DNA of 64,000 nucleotides, taken from the NCBI RefSeq assembly GCF_014062315.1, contig NZ_JACGLT010000005.1:246845-310844 (forward strand), in the 5' to 3' direction. This document shows positions 18,670 through 27,418 of this stretch, piece after piece (the stretch's first letter is position 1; every line of letters begins with the position of its first letter). A program made the position numbers and the translations under genes. This DNA is from Gelidibacter maritimus. GTDB lineage: Bacteria > Bacteroidota > Bacteroidia > Flavobacteriales > Flavobacteriaceae. The notes under the pieces are model-generated. The model did no database searches and was not told where the DNA came from. It saw nothing but the letters and a program-made list of their open reading frames with translations.

Positions 18670-19581
18670 TTAATGAGTGACATTCAAACTGTAATATTTT
18701 ATATAGGCAAAAGCATCGGCATCTGTTGTGACCAAATAATTGCCTGCCTTAAAGTAATTTTCAAAAGGCCACTTGGCCAAACTGACATCTTCATATATAA
18801 AAGGTGAAGCATCATTCAATTGCAGTTCTAACCTTCCATTGGAAGCTGTAATTTTAAAATCAAAAGGCTCAAAACCTACGTAACCAAAATTATGTTTGAT
18901 ATCTGTCCACGTAGAAGAAGAGACATTTAAAAGGTCATCACCTTGAGTATTTTCGTTTACCAATGACTTTTTGTGTGCCCATAAATACCCATCTTTCCAA
19001 TACATTTTTAATAAAGGAGGCCCATTATTTGAAGAAAAACCATGTAACTGCATGTCCTTTATTGAAATAATACCATGTATTTGCATAACAATCACGCTAT
19101 GATATTTTGCACTACTTTTAGTGTTTTCAGAAATACTATCCACTTTCAAACGACCTTTCATGATGCCGCCGTCAGATAGCTTCCAATTTTCACGAGAATT
19201 GGATGGATTGATAAGCTCTCTCAGTTCCGTTCTGGAATAGGAACTATTGGTTGTAGAAGTCTCAGGATAGGTATAAAAGACAATGGAGGCATCCGAAACA
19301 TCATCATACATAAAAGGTTTGACCTCTTCTAAATTTTGATATCCGAAATTTACAAGTTTTGCGGGTTGGTATTCATCTGGACTGCCATTTTTATCTCTAT
19401 CTACGGGAAGAGTAACTTTCCAATTGGAGAAATCAATGTCTGCAAAAACAGGAGTTGGTGTTTCTTCGATTTCTTCCTGTTGTTCCTGTTCTATTTCTTC
19501 CAAAACTTCATTGGATGAACTGCAGGTAAACAACAGAGACATCATTAAACTTAAAAGTAAAAAACTTGCTCTATTGGCCAT
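18670..19581 (-). CDS. PL7 alginate lyase (lipoprotein, acidic linker)
   Basis: A 303-residue lipoprotein with a lipobox at Cys20 (LLFTC). A strongly acidic linker (about 25-42, rich in Glu and Gln) precedes a PL7 jelly-roll (about 47-303). Signature blocks: SRTELR at 116-121, QIH at 167-169 and YFKAGNYL near the C-terminus. It is a paralogue of the PL7 at 3364-4290 but is membrane-anchored, and its linker has the opposite charge. As first gene of its operon it is preceded by a two-operator promoter. It probably makes endolytic cuts at the cell surface to feed SusCD; product pattern and M/G preference cannot be read from sequence. Confidence 0.92.
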   Translation of the reverse strand: MANRASFLLLSLMMSLLFTCSSSNEVLEEIEQEQQEEIEETPTPVFADIDFSNWKVTLPVDRDKNGSPDEYQPAKLVNFGYQNLEEVKPFMYDDVSDASIVFYTYPETSTTNSSYSRTELRELINPSNSRENWKLSDGGIMKGRLKVDSISENTKSSAKYHSVIVMQIHGIISIKDMQLHGFSSNNGPPLLKMYWKDGYLWAHKKSLVNENTQGDDLLNVSSSTWTDIKHNFGYVGFEPFDFKITASNGRLELQLNDASPFIYEDVSLAKWPFENYFKAGNYLVTTDADAFAYIKYYSLNVTH

Positions 19582-19614
19582 GTTTTAGATTGTAATATTT
19601 GTTAAATCACATAA

Positions 19615-19666
19615 TTGGTTTACCAGATTGGTTTACCAAATATATATAATTAAAGTTCAGAAACAA
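19615..19666 (-). promoter_or_regulatory. Lyase operon promoter with two tandem GntR operators
   Basis: Minus-strand promoter with TTG at 19666-19664, a 19-base spacer and -7 TATATTTG at 19644-19637. Operators at 19628-19639 and 19615-19626 read TTGGTAAACCAA and CTGGTAAACCAA, 13 bp apart. This drives the second PL7, the T9SS protein, and probably PL6 and the heparinase-like gene. Confidence 0.8.
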
Positions 19667-20207
19667 ATATTTCTATGAATATTTAGCAATTCAGAAATTA
19701 TAGAGAAGTGAAATGTAATTTTATCTGGACCATACTTTTAAAAATTTTTATGAACCCTTTTAGCTAAATTTCGATAGGAATAGGAACGGACCAACAGAGG
19801 CTTAACTCTCAACTTAAAAACACAATTTGAAATCTTTCTAAAACAGTACATTTATGAAGTATAAATTGAAATATATTATTAAATAAATCACTTTCTAATT
19901 GGTTAGCAATAGTTTGTTATTAGGCCATTATTCCATGTTCTATCAGTTTAAACTATTTTGACTTTCAAAATTATGCCAAGCTGATAACATTACAAGTAGT
20001 AACGAAAACAAGTAGATAACCATAAAGCACAGAACCAATATATCTAATAGTTCCAACTGATTTCCACTGGCATTAATAACCCTTTTCCAAAAATCTCCAT
20101 CAGATAAAACAACCATACTTGAGATCAGATTTTTTCAACCTTCACTTTTAATATTATAAATTTGAAAGATTTCATACCTTTAAAGTCTCTTTATTAAAAT
20201 CAATATC
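19667..20207. promoter_or_regulatory. Divergent intergenic region with a plus-strand -7 element
   Basis: This 541-base AT-rich stretch separates the alginate locus from the plus-strand hydrolase. The only supported element is a plus-strand -7 box TAAATTTG at 20157-20164, about 44 bases before the hydrolase ATG; its -33 element is weak (TTTC). No gene, repeat or tRNA is visible. Confidence 0.45.
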
Positions 20208-21776
20208 ATGAAGTCACTTATCCATAAAAAACTATGCCTTACGGCACTCTTCCTTTCCATCAATTTTTTAATAAATGCGCAAGCCTTGAGCGGCCCGCAG
20301 ATTGACAGTTTAGTCCAAAAAACGATGACTACTTTTGATGTTCCCGGAATGGCTGTGGCGGTATTGAAGGATGGCCAGGTCTATCACAAGAACACTTACG
20401 GTATCAGATCAATAAAAACAAATGCCAAAGTTGATGAAAACACACTTTTTGGTGTGGCTTCAAATACCAAAGCATTTACAACAGCAGCTATGGGTCAACT
20501 TGTAGATCAAGGCAAACTTACTTGGGATACGAAAGTCATAGACGTTATCCCAGAATTTCAACTTTACGATCCTTACGTGACACGGGAATTCACGGTTCGA
20601 GACCTCGTCACCCACCGTAGCGGCTTGGGTCTGGGCGCTGGAGATCTGATGGTGCTTCCCGCTTCCAACACCACTACTAAAGATGAAATGATCCATAATC
20701 TTAGATATCTAAAACCCGTATCCTCTTTCAGAAGTAAATTTGATTATGACAACCTGCTCTATATTGTCGCCGGCGAAGTGGTTTCAAGAATTTCAAAACA
20801 ATCCTTTGACGATTATATTTCAGAAAATTTCTTTAAGCCATTAAAGATGGAGCGTTCCTTACTTTCTCTATCTGAAATAAAAGCTGACAACAACAGAATT
20901 GATGGTCATGCACCTGTAAACGGAAAACTCGAATTGACAGCGAATACCTTTACCCAAATCTCTACACCCGCAGCAGGAATTTTCGCCTCCATCAACGATA
21001 TGTCCACTTGGGTACAAGCATTATTGAACGAAGGGAAATACGGCGAAAAACTAAATGATACTCTTTTCAGCACTAAAGTTCTCAACGACATGTGGACCCC
21101 ACAAACGCTTATCAAAACCGGGAAAGGCCCGTACAATACACACTTCTTAGCTTATGGCCTGGGATGGTTCTTGAGTGATGTCAACGGCCATTTTCAAGTG
21201 ACACACACGGGTGGATTGCTCGGGATTGTCAGTCAGGTAACACTTATTCCAGAAATGAATTTGGGCATTATTGTGCTCACAAATCAACAGAGCGGTGCGG
21301 CATTCAACGCTGTGACCAATTCCATCAAGGATGCCTATTTCGGCATCAAAGACAAAGACAGAATACAGCAGTATAATGAACGGCGATTGGCAGGCGAAAA
21401 GGAAGAGGACAGCATCGTTTCTGCTTTGGAAAAAAGCATTACCGCGCAACTTAAGAATAAAACCCAAAAGCCTAATCCTGCAGATTATACCGGGACATAT
21501 ATTGATAACTGGTTTGGAAAAGTGGCCATCACCAATCAGAATGGCAGTCTTCATTTTAAAGCTTTAAAATCTTCGGACTTAACCGGAACCATGGCATTTT
21601 ATAAAGGCACAACCTATGTAGTACGATGGAATGACGCTTCGCTTAAAGCCGATGCTTTTGTGAATTTCAGTTTGGACACCGAAGGTAAGGCGAATGGTTT
21701 TAAAATGAGTCCGATTTCGCCATTGACAGATTTTAGTTATGATTTTCAGGATTTGGATTTTAGGAAAGCGGACTAA
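20208..21776 (+). CDS. Secreted serine beta-lactamase-like hydrolase
   Basis: A 522-residue exported protein (signal peptide to about residue 24, INAQ). The serine beta-lactamase/PBP4* domain (about 30-380) has all three motifs: S85-N-T-K88, Y180-D-N182 and HTGG near 335. A C-terminal domain (about 415-520) resembles the DUF3471-type lipocalin-like domain. The family includes esterases, D-aminopeptidases and DD-peptidases, and sequence alone does not choose between them. The next genes encode D-serine ammonia-lyase, a DmpA-type peptidase and an amino acid racemase, so an action on D-amino-acid peptides or peptidoglycan fragments is plausible. Confidence 0.82.
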   Translation: MKSLIHKKLCLTALFLSINFLINAQALSGPQIDSLVQKTMTTFDVPGMAVAVLKDGQVYHKNTYGIRSIKTNAKVDENTLFGVASNTKAFTTAAMGQLVDQGKLTWDTKVIDVIPEFQLYDPYVTREFTVRDLVTHRSGLGLGAGDLMVLPASNTTTKDEMIHNLRYLKPVSSFRSKFDYDNLLYIVAGEVVSRISKQSFDDYISENFFKPLKMERSLLSLSEIKADNNRIDGHAPVNGKLELTANTFTQISTPAAGIFASINDMSTWVQALLNEGKYGEKLNDTLFSTKVLNDMWTPQTLIKTGKGPYNTHFLAYGLGWFLSDVNGHFQVTHTGGLLGIVSQVTLIPEMNLGIIVLTNQQSGAAFNAVTNSIKDAYFGIKDKDRIQQYNERRLAGEKEEDSIVSALEKSITAQLKNKTQKPNPADYTGTYIDNWFGKVAITNQNGSLHFKALKSSDLTGTMAFYKGTTYVVRWNDASLKADAFVNFSLDTEGKANGFKMSPISPLTDFSYDFQDLDFRKAD

Positions 21777-22085
21777 ATTAAATACCGTTATGGCAAAGAA
21801 TGTCACCCGACATTGGGATAAAACGTGATTCGCTGTCCTTACCTATTTTATCGGTCCGCTCCTGGATAATCGACCCTAATTATCTTGAACGAAATCGAGT
21901 TTTTTAGATTAATTTCCAATGTGTTTATCCTGTTTTCAATTTTAAACGACTCAATTCATTTGCATTCACTCACATTCATTCAACATATAAATTAACCTTA
22001 ACTCGGAAGCAAATCGAAAAATTATCCTTATTTTTATTCATTCTAAATAGTGGTATTTTTCATTTATTGTTATAACTCCGAAATT
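21777..22085. other. Intergenic region, no clear feature
   Basis: This AT-rich stretch lies between the hydrolase and the D-serine ammonia-lyase. I see no good TAnnTTTG promoter, no strong terminator hairpin and no convincing small gene. An in-frame GTG at 22050 could extend the downstream protein, but the ATG at 22086 fits the family better. Confidence 0.4.
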
Positions 22086-23414
22086 ATGTATTCCAATAAC
22101 CAAATAAACGTTTTTATAGAAACCTCTCCCATTCTTGAAGAGATCAAAAGAGCAAAACCCGTGTCTTGGGTCAATCCCGAGTTACAATCTGTACGGCACG
22201 CCGCAAAATTCTCCATAGACATGAATGATATGAGAGCAGCCGAGCAATTATGGAAACGTTTCGCACCATTTTTCGTAAAAGCTTTTCCCGAAACTGAAGA
22301 AAGTCACGGAATTTTAGAGTCTCCTCTCCTTGAAATCCCAAAGATGAAATCGCTTTTAGATGGCAATAAGGAAGAAACAAAAGGACGATTGTTCTTAAAA
22401 TGTGATAATGCACTTCCTATTTGTGGATCTATCAAAGCTCGTGGGGGTTTTTTTGAAATCATGACCTACGCAGAACACTTAGCGCTTGAATCGGGTCTAT
22501 TGAAAAAAGAGGATAATTACAGTGTTTTGACCGCTCCCAAATTCCGAGAGTTTTTTAGCAAACATCAGATTGGTGTAGCATCAACTGGTAACCTCGGACT
22601 CAGTATAGGTATTATCAGTGCGAAATTAGGTTTTGAAGTGACAGTGTATATGTCTGCCGACGCCAAACAGTGGAAAAAAGAGTTGTTGGGTAAGGCCGGA
22701 GTGACTGTCGTCGAGTTCGATGGCGATTTTAGCGAGGCCATTTCTGTCGGACGAGAAAAAACGAAGTCAGATCCGAATGCCCACTTTGTTGATGATGAAG
22801 ATTCACACGATTTATTTCTTGGTTATACCGTAGGTGCATTACGGATAGCGGAGCAGTTAAAATCGCAAAACATCAAGGTTGATGCAGATCATCCATTAAT
22901 TGTCTATTCCCCATGTGGTGTGGGTGGCTCTCCCGGCGGAACAGCTTTTGGGTTAAAGCAAATTTATGGCGATCATGTGCATTGCTTCTTTGTTGAACCT
23001 ACACATTCTCCCGCGGTCTTGACAGGATTGGTTACCGGTGAAATGAGTCGTATCAGTGTTCAGGATATTGGACTTGATAACGTAACAGATGCAGACGGTT
23101 TGGCTGTAGGTCGACCTTCACATTTCGCCACAAAAATCAGTAAATCTCTAGTCAGCGGTATTTTTACGGTAGAAGATGACGAACTGTTTAAACTTTTAGC
23201 CCAATTAAAAGACACCGAGAACATCTTTCTCGAACCTTCTGCTACTGCAGGTTTAATAGGACCTCAACGGTTACAAAAAACAGATTATGTAAAAACACAT
23301 CAACTCAACCTGAACAATGCAACGCATATCGTATGGGCTACTGGTGGTCTTCTCGTGCCCGAATTCCAAAGGAAAAAGTTTTATGAAAGAGGCCGCCAAC
23401 TGCTGATGACCTAA
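22086..23414 (+). CDS. dsdA: D-serine ammonia-lyase
   Basis: A 442-residue PLP enzyme when read from ATG 22086, exactly the usual length of DsdA. The PLP lysine is K117 in PICGSIKARGG; the phosphate-binding glycine-rich loop is STGNLGLSIG, with further conserved blocks PCGVGGSPGG and EPSATAGL. The enzyme converts D-serine to pyruvate and ammonia in the cytoplasm. No DsdC-type regulator or D-serine permease is adjacent. It lies on the plus strand and converges on the peptidase/racemase pair. The combination suggests use of D-amino acids as carbon and nitrogen source or their detoxification. Confidence 0.93.
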   Translation: MYSNNQINVFIETSPILEEIKRAKPVSWVNPELQSVRHAAKFSIDMNDMRAAEQLWKRFAPFFVKAFPETEESHGILESPLLEIPKMKSLLDGNKEETKGRLFLKCDNALPICGSIKARGGFFEIMTYAEHLALESGLLKKEDNYSVLTAPKFREFFSKHQIGVASTGNLGLSIGIISAKLGFEVTVYMSADAKQWKKELLGKAGVTVVEFDGDFSEAISVGREKTKSDPNAHFVDDEDSHDLFLGYTVGALRIAEQLKSQNIKVDADHPLIVYSPCGVGGSPGGTAFGLKQIYGDHVHCFFVEPTHSPAVLTGLVTGEMSRISVQDIGLDNVTDADGLAVGRPSHFATKISKSLVSGIFTVEDDELFKLLAQLKDTENIFLEPSATAGLIGPQRLQKTDYVKTHQLNLNNATHIVWATGGLLVPEFQRKKFYERGRQLLMT

Positions 23415-23445
23415 AATAATTTTATTTTGAGGCCATTAAAACCGG

Positions 23446-24585
23446 TTAGTTTTCGCGTGCTTTGTATTTATCCAATATCTCCAAGGTTTCTTTGATGGGC
23501 AGCGCTTTCATTTGTCTTCCTTTTTGACCCACAATATCCTCAGCCATAAACATGGAATTATAAATGGCTTCTTCGGTAGCTTCAAAGACAGCCAAAAACA
23601 AAGGAGACATAAAATCATTTAGAACTTCTGGACTGGTTTTTTCAATGGACTCAGCATCATACGGAATTCTGGTATCCTTGTGCGTACTGAAAGCAATACT
23701 GTAATCGCCACTTCCGTTGGAAGAAAAAGACCCCACAGCACCGAAAGCTAAAAATGAACGTCGTGCCAAGCGTTGTAAGTTTCTACTTGAAAGTGGAGCG
23801 TCAGTGGCAATAATAATCATACAGGAACCATCCACTTGATATGGCACATCATTAGCCATATAGTAAGTGTCCAATTCTTTGCCCACAGGAGCACCGTTAA
23901 TTCGCAAAATGCCACCAAAATTTGTCTGAACCAAGACCCCTACGGTATATCCGCCTTTGGATTTGGGTAGCACTCGGGAAGACGTTCCGATGCCACCTTT
24001 AAATCCCAGCGTATTAGTACCGGTTCCAGCGCCAACATTACCTTCGAGAACTTCTTTGGTTGAAGACGTATTGATGGCTTCAAAAACATCAGAAGTAGTT
24101 ACATGGCGGCCTCTAATATCGTTCAACCAACCATCATTGGTTTCTCCAACAACGGGATTGACCGACCTAATTTTCGAATTTTCAGGAATGCTCAATGTGT
24201 AATCAACAAGTGCATTCGCCACTAAAAAAGCGTTCAGAGTATTTGTTAAGGCTATTGGTGATTCAATATTTCCCAATTCCTCAATTTGTGTGGTGCCGAT
24301 TGATTTCCCAAAGCCATTGCCAACAAAAATACCAGCAGGGACTTTCTCTTTAAACAGATTGCCTTGATGTGGTAAAATAACAGTTACCCCCGTCCGAATA
24401 GAGTCGCCGATATTTAAGGTCTTTTGGCCAACCGATACACCAGCTACATCAGTAATGGCATTGTACTTTCCAGGGGTGAGAATACCTGGTTTAATACCTA
24501 AATCACGAGCTCGTTGTCGTTCTTGAGCACTATTCTGAAACGGTAAGCTAATCAAGAGTAGGCCTACCAAAATAAGTCTTGTCAT
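23446..24585 (-). CDS. P1-family (DmpA/BapA-type) aminopeptidase, exported
   Basis: A 379-residue Ntn-type hydrolase with a signal peptide (to about residue 20, QNSA). Conserved blocks include RARDLGIKPG, NAITDVAGVSVG, GFKGGIGTSSRVL and DGSCMIIIATDAPL. In this family the precursor cuts itself before a serine that becomes the N-terminal nucleophile; here that is most likely Gly253-Ser254. DmpA relatives release N-terminal D- or L-residues or beta-amino acids from peptides. The gene starts four bases after the racemase stop, so the two are co-transcribed. The signal peptide suggests a periplasmic action. Confidence 0.88.
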   Translation of the reverse strand: MTRLILVGLLLISLPFQNSAQERQRARDLGIKPGILTPGKYNAITDVAGVSVGQKTLNIGDSIRTGVTVILPHQGNLFKEKVPAGIFVGNGFGKSIGTTQIEELGNIESPIALTNTLNAFLVANALVDYTLSIPENSKIRSVNPVVGETNDGWLNDIRGRHVTTSDVFEAINTSSTKEVLEGNVGAGTGTNTLGFKGGIGTSSRVLPKSKGGYTVGVLVQTNFGGILRINGAPVGKELDTYYMANDVPYQVDGSCMIIIATDAPLSSRNLQRLARRSFLAFGAVGSFSSNGSGDYSIAFSTHKDTRIPYDAESIEKTSPEVLNDFMSPLFLAVFEATEEAIYNSMFMAEDIVGQKGRQMKALPIKETLEILDKYKAREN

Positions 24586-24588
24586 CAG

Positions 24589-25341
24589 TTATAAAGGTTT
24601 TAGTTTTTCGGGATTTATTTTGTGAATTAATTTTCTTGCCAAAACGTTGGTAGGATTGATTGCAATCATACCATTAACTTCCTTAGTGGTGATTACCAAT
24701 GGTATTTCCGTACATCCTAAAATTACAGCTTCTGCACCATTTTCCTTAAGATAATCCATGGCAATCTCCAAGTTTTTCTTGGCATCTGGATGAAAAGGAT
24801 TCGATTTTGATTTTATACCATATTCTGGATGGTAAATGGCCGGATGAACGCATCTTTCCTGCATCTCCAAAGTAGGTACAATAGCCTTAAAACCGTTATC
24901 TTTTAAGACATTTGAATAAATCTTCTGCTTATAGGTCCCCGTGGTCGAAAGTACACCTATTTTAGAAAAATGCGGGTAATTTACTTTAATGAAATCGATC
25001 GTTTCATCGATCATATGAAGTAACTTGATGTGACTCTTTTGCTTATTCAATTCTTCTTTGACCAAGGAAAATATCTCGGGTGCATGTGCTGTATTACAAG
25101 GAATGCCAACGACTGTAGCACCCGATTTTTCTAAGTCCGAAATTATTTTTGCAATAGAATAGCCTGGATTTTCATCGACTTCTCCTAAAAGGTATTCCGT
25201 TCTATCCTTGATTTTGGACGGTAAAGAAAACAACAAAGCATCCAAATGGTCCTGATCCCTTTTGGCCAGAGTGTTATCAAAAATATTCTTTAATAAGTCA
25301 ATTCCTGCATAAGGTCCTACACCTCCCACAATTCCAATCAT
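24589..25341 (-). CDS. Aspartate/glutamate racemase family protein
   Basis: A 250-residue cofactor-independent racemase. The two catalytic cysteines are present: C82 in PCNTAHAP and C210 in LGCTEIPLV; the N-terminal GIVGGVGPYAG is typical of the aspartate racemase branch. It is cytoplasmic. The family interconverts L- and D-Asp, Glu or broader amino acids; the exact substrate cannot be read here. It is the first gene of a two-gene unit with the DmpA-type peptidase, which suggests that it processes amino acids released by that enzyme. Confidence 0.85.
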   Translation of the reverse strand: MIGIVGGVGPYAGIDLLKNIFDNTLAKRDQDHLDALLFSLPSKIKDRTEYLLGEVDENPGYSIAKIISDLEKSGATVVGIPCNTAHAPEIFSLVKEELNKQKSHIKLLHMIDETIDFIKVNYPHFSKIGVLSTTGTYKQKIYSNVLKDNGFKAIVPTLEMQERCVHPAIYHPEYGIKSKSNPFHPDAKKNLEIAMDYLKENGAEAVILGCTEIPLVITTKEVNGMIAINPTNVLARKLIHKINPEKLKPL

Positions 25342-25502
25342 AAATACTTCTTTTCCATGAGCAGCAGAATTATCCTGCGTGCTTCAACATTTTAACTAAG
25401 GTAATGAGATTTTCAAAACAATCCATGATGAATTAATTTTTTAGGACGAGCCTGTCTTCTCTATTTGAAACTAGCCACAGAACCTTCATTTGTTCAATTC
25501 CT

Positions 25503-27080
25503 TTATTCCAGTCTGAGTTCAACAAAAACCGGAAAGTGATCCGAAGGAAATTTAAAATCTATTGAACTTGACAGCGTCGCATATTTCTCAACCTTAATCC
25601 CATCAGATACCATGATATAATCAATTCTTCGGGTTACAGGCTCATTATATTTGAAAGCGTTGAACGTACCTTCGGGTCCGAAAACGACCTCAGCCTTTTC
25701 TCGTGAATCAGAAAGTTGAGATTTTAAAGACCTAATGACTTCTGAATCCGGTTCTACGTTAAAATCACCCATCAAAATCACAGGATAATTTTGGATATTC
25801 ACTTCTTTAATCCTGTTTAAAATGAGTTGCATTCCTTCTCTTTGTGCTTCAGCACCTACATGATCTAAATGCGTGTTAAAGACCCATATTTTCTGTTCAC
25901 TTTTCTTGAAGGTAAATAATCCATAAGTACACACCCTTGGATAATCGGCATCCCAACCCTTAGAAACTACATCGGGAGTTTCGGAAAGCCAAAACGTATC
26001 TTCGTTTTCGACCTTCAATTTATGGCTGTTGTAATAAATTCCTGAATGTTCGCCTTCCTGCCCGCCATCACGTCCTTTCCCGATAAACTTATAATTTTCC
26101 AGAGATGCTTTTAAGTCGTCCACCTGATTTGGCTTAGCTTCCTGGACCCCAAGAATATCAGGTTCCAAAAACAGAATTTGAGAACTTAGAAAGTCCTTTC
26201 TATTGGGCCATGCATTTTCTTTATCTGATGCAATGTCCAGACGTAAATTATAAGTCATGACCTTAAGGTCGTTTTCAGATTTCTTTTGAGTCCGATGTCG
26301 CATCCGCTCAAATACCAGCTCTGGCTCATCCGTGGTAATATAATCAAAACCATGAGCCAAAAACATATCAATATCTTTGGTTCTATTGACCGTCCAAACA
26401 TTCAATTTCAGATTATGGTCCTTGGCACTTTCTATCCATTCCGGGTTACGTTTATAGACGCCAGCTGCATAATCTAATCCAAAAATCCCGGCTTCTTTCA
26501 AAGCTTCCGGAGCCATCGAGCCGTTTAAATATTGTGTTTTCGCTTTCGGATTTACCTCAATGATTCGCTTTAATAGTTCATAGCTAAAACTGATATAATA
26601 GGAAATATACTTTTCAGCATCAACTTCTTCAACCAATTCCAATACTTTCTCTGCCATGAGTTCATTCCGACCTTCAGTTTTTGAAGGTTTGATCTCACAA
26701 ACCAAACCTGTACCTGGATTGTTTTCCATTCCTGCCAACAGATAATCTCTTAAGGTGGGCAAAATTTCACCATTGGATAATTTGTGTTTCGATAATTCTG
26801 AATATGTAGTTTTTTCAATAATGAGTCCGTTATGATCAGCATCGTGGTTCACCACCAATACGTTGTCTGAAGTCATACGCACGTCAAACTCTGACCCGGT
26901 ACAGCCCAACGCTATGGCATGTTTTAGGGATGCAATAGAGTTTTGGGGAAGATTTTGAGCCTTCCAGGCTCCCCTATGGGCAATTACAGGATTTTCTGAA
27001 AACGTTATGCCGATCGGTGGTTTGGTCGATTTGCATGTCTGCAGTGACATGACCATTAACAGTATAAAAACATAACGCAT
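25503..27080 (-). CDS. Fusion lipoprotein: glycerophosphodiesterase plus EEP phosphatase domain
   Basis: A 525-residue lipoprotein (lipobox LQTC, Cys16). N-terminal glycerophosphodiester phosphodiesterase domain (about 28-265): H35-R36 in AHRGAW, E62/D64 in SEFDV and EIKPS. C-terminal endonuclease/exonuclease/phosphatase domain (about 272-525): VQEAKPNQ, GDFNVEPDS and the terminal S513-D514-H515. The first domain releases glycerol-3-phosphate from deacylated phospholipids. The second belongs to a fold that includes sphingomyelinases, inositol phosphatases and nucleases. As a periplasmic or surface lipoprotein it probably scavenges phospholipid-derived esters. The next gene, glycerol-3-phosphate dehydrogenase, fits this. 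Confidence 0.9.
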   Translation of the reverse strand: MRYVFILLMVMSLQTCKSTKPPIGITFSENPVIAHRGAWKAQNLPQNSIASLKHAIALGCTGSEFDVRMTSDNVLVVNHDADHNGLIIEKTTYSELSKHKLSNGEILPTLRDYLLAGMENNPGTGLVCEIKPSKTEGRNELMAEKVLELVEEVDAEKYISYYISFSYELLKRIIEVNPKAKTQYLNGSMAPEALKEAGIFGLDYAAGVYKRNPEWIESAKDHNLKLNVWTVNRTKDIDMFLAHGFDYITTDEPELVFERMRHRTQKKSENDLKVMTYNLRLDIASDKENAWPNRKDFLSSQILFLEPDILGVQEAKPNQVDDLKASLENYKFIGKGRDGGQEGEHSGIYYNSHKLKVENEDTFWLSETPDVVSKGWDADYPRVCTYGLFTFKKSEQKIWVFNTHLDHVGAEAQREGMQLILNRIKEVNIQNYPVILMGDFNVEPDSEVIRSLKSQLSDSREKAEVVFGPEGTFNAFKYNEPVTRRIDYIMVSDGIKVEKYATLSSSIDFKFPSDHFPVFVELRLE

Positions 27081-27418
27081 AATGTATTTTTTTTTAAAAG
27101 AGTTAAACCAGATATCCGCCTAATAAACATCATTACTATCAACCCTAAGTTATTTACTTCATCCTAAGTTCAAATTTAAGATAATTTGGTAGCAATCACT
27201 CGAGATTGTCGGTGCAAACAAAAATCGAGGTACCATCAGTCTTTGATTGCACTGTTTCTTTAATCTGCACGAAAACATTGTCAGAGTATGAAGATGCCCG
27301 AATTCTTTAATTAAGACTAAGCGTAATTAAAAATAAAACGAACGATTTTAGTACGACTTCTTATTGTAGAGCGGACTAAAATTATATTTCGGAAAATACG
27401 ATTCAAAATCGCTTTTAT
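27081..27418. other. Intergenic region between the fusion gene and glpD
   Basis: No gene is visible. It holds a possible minus-strand -7 box (TAAATTTG, 27178-27171) for the fusion gene, with the nearest TTG only 14 bases away, and weak inverted repeats after the glpD stop (arms 27345-27352 and 27375-27382) without a clear T run. Confidence 0.3.

Noticed and set aside
19899..19909. TTGGTTAGCAA, resembling the GntR operator
   Set aside because: The second half-site is broken, there is no -7 element beside it and it is a single copy, so it was not counted as an operator.
27345..27382. Inverted repeat ATTTTAGT/ACTAAAAT downstream of glpD
   Set aside because: Short arms, 22-base loop and no T run; probably chance in AT-rich DNA.
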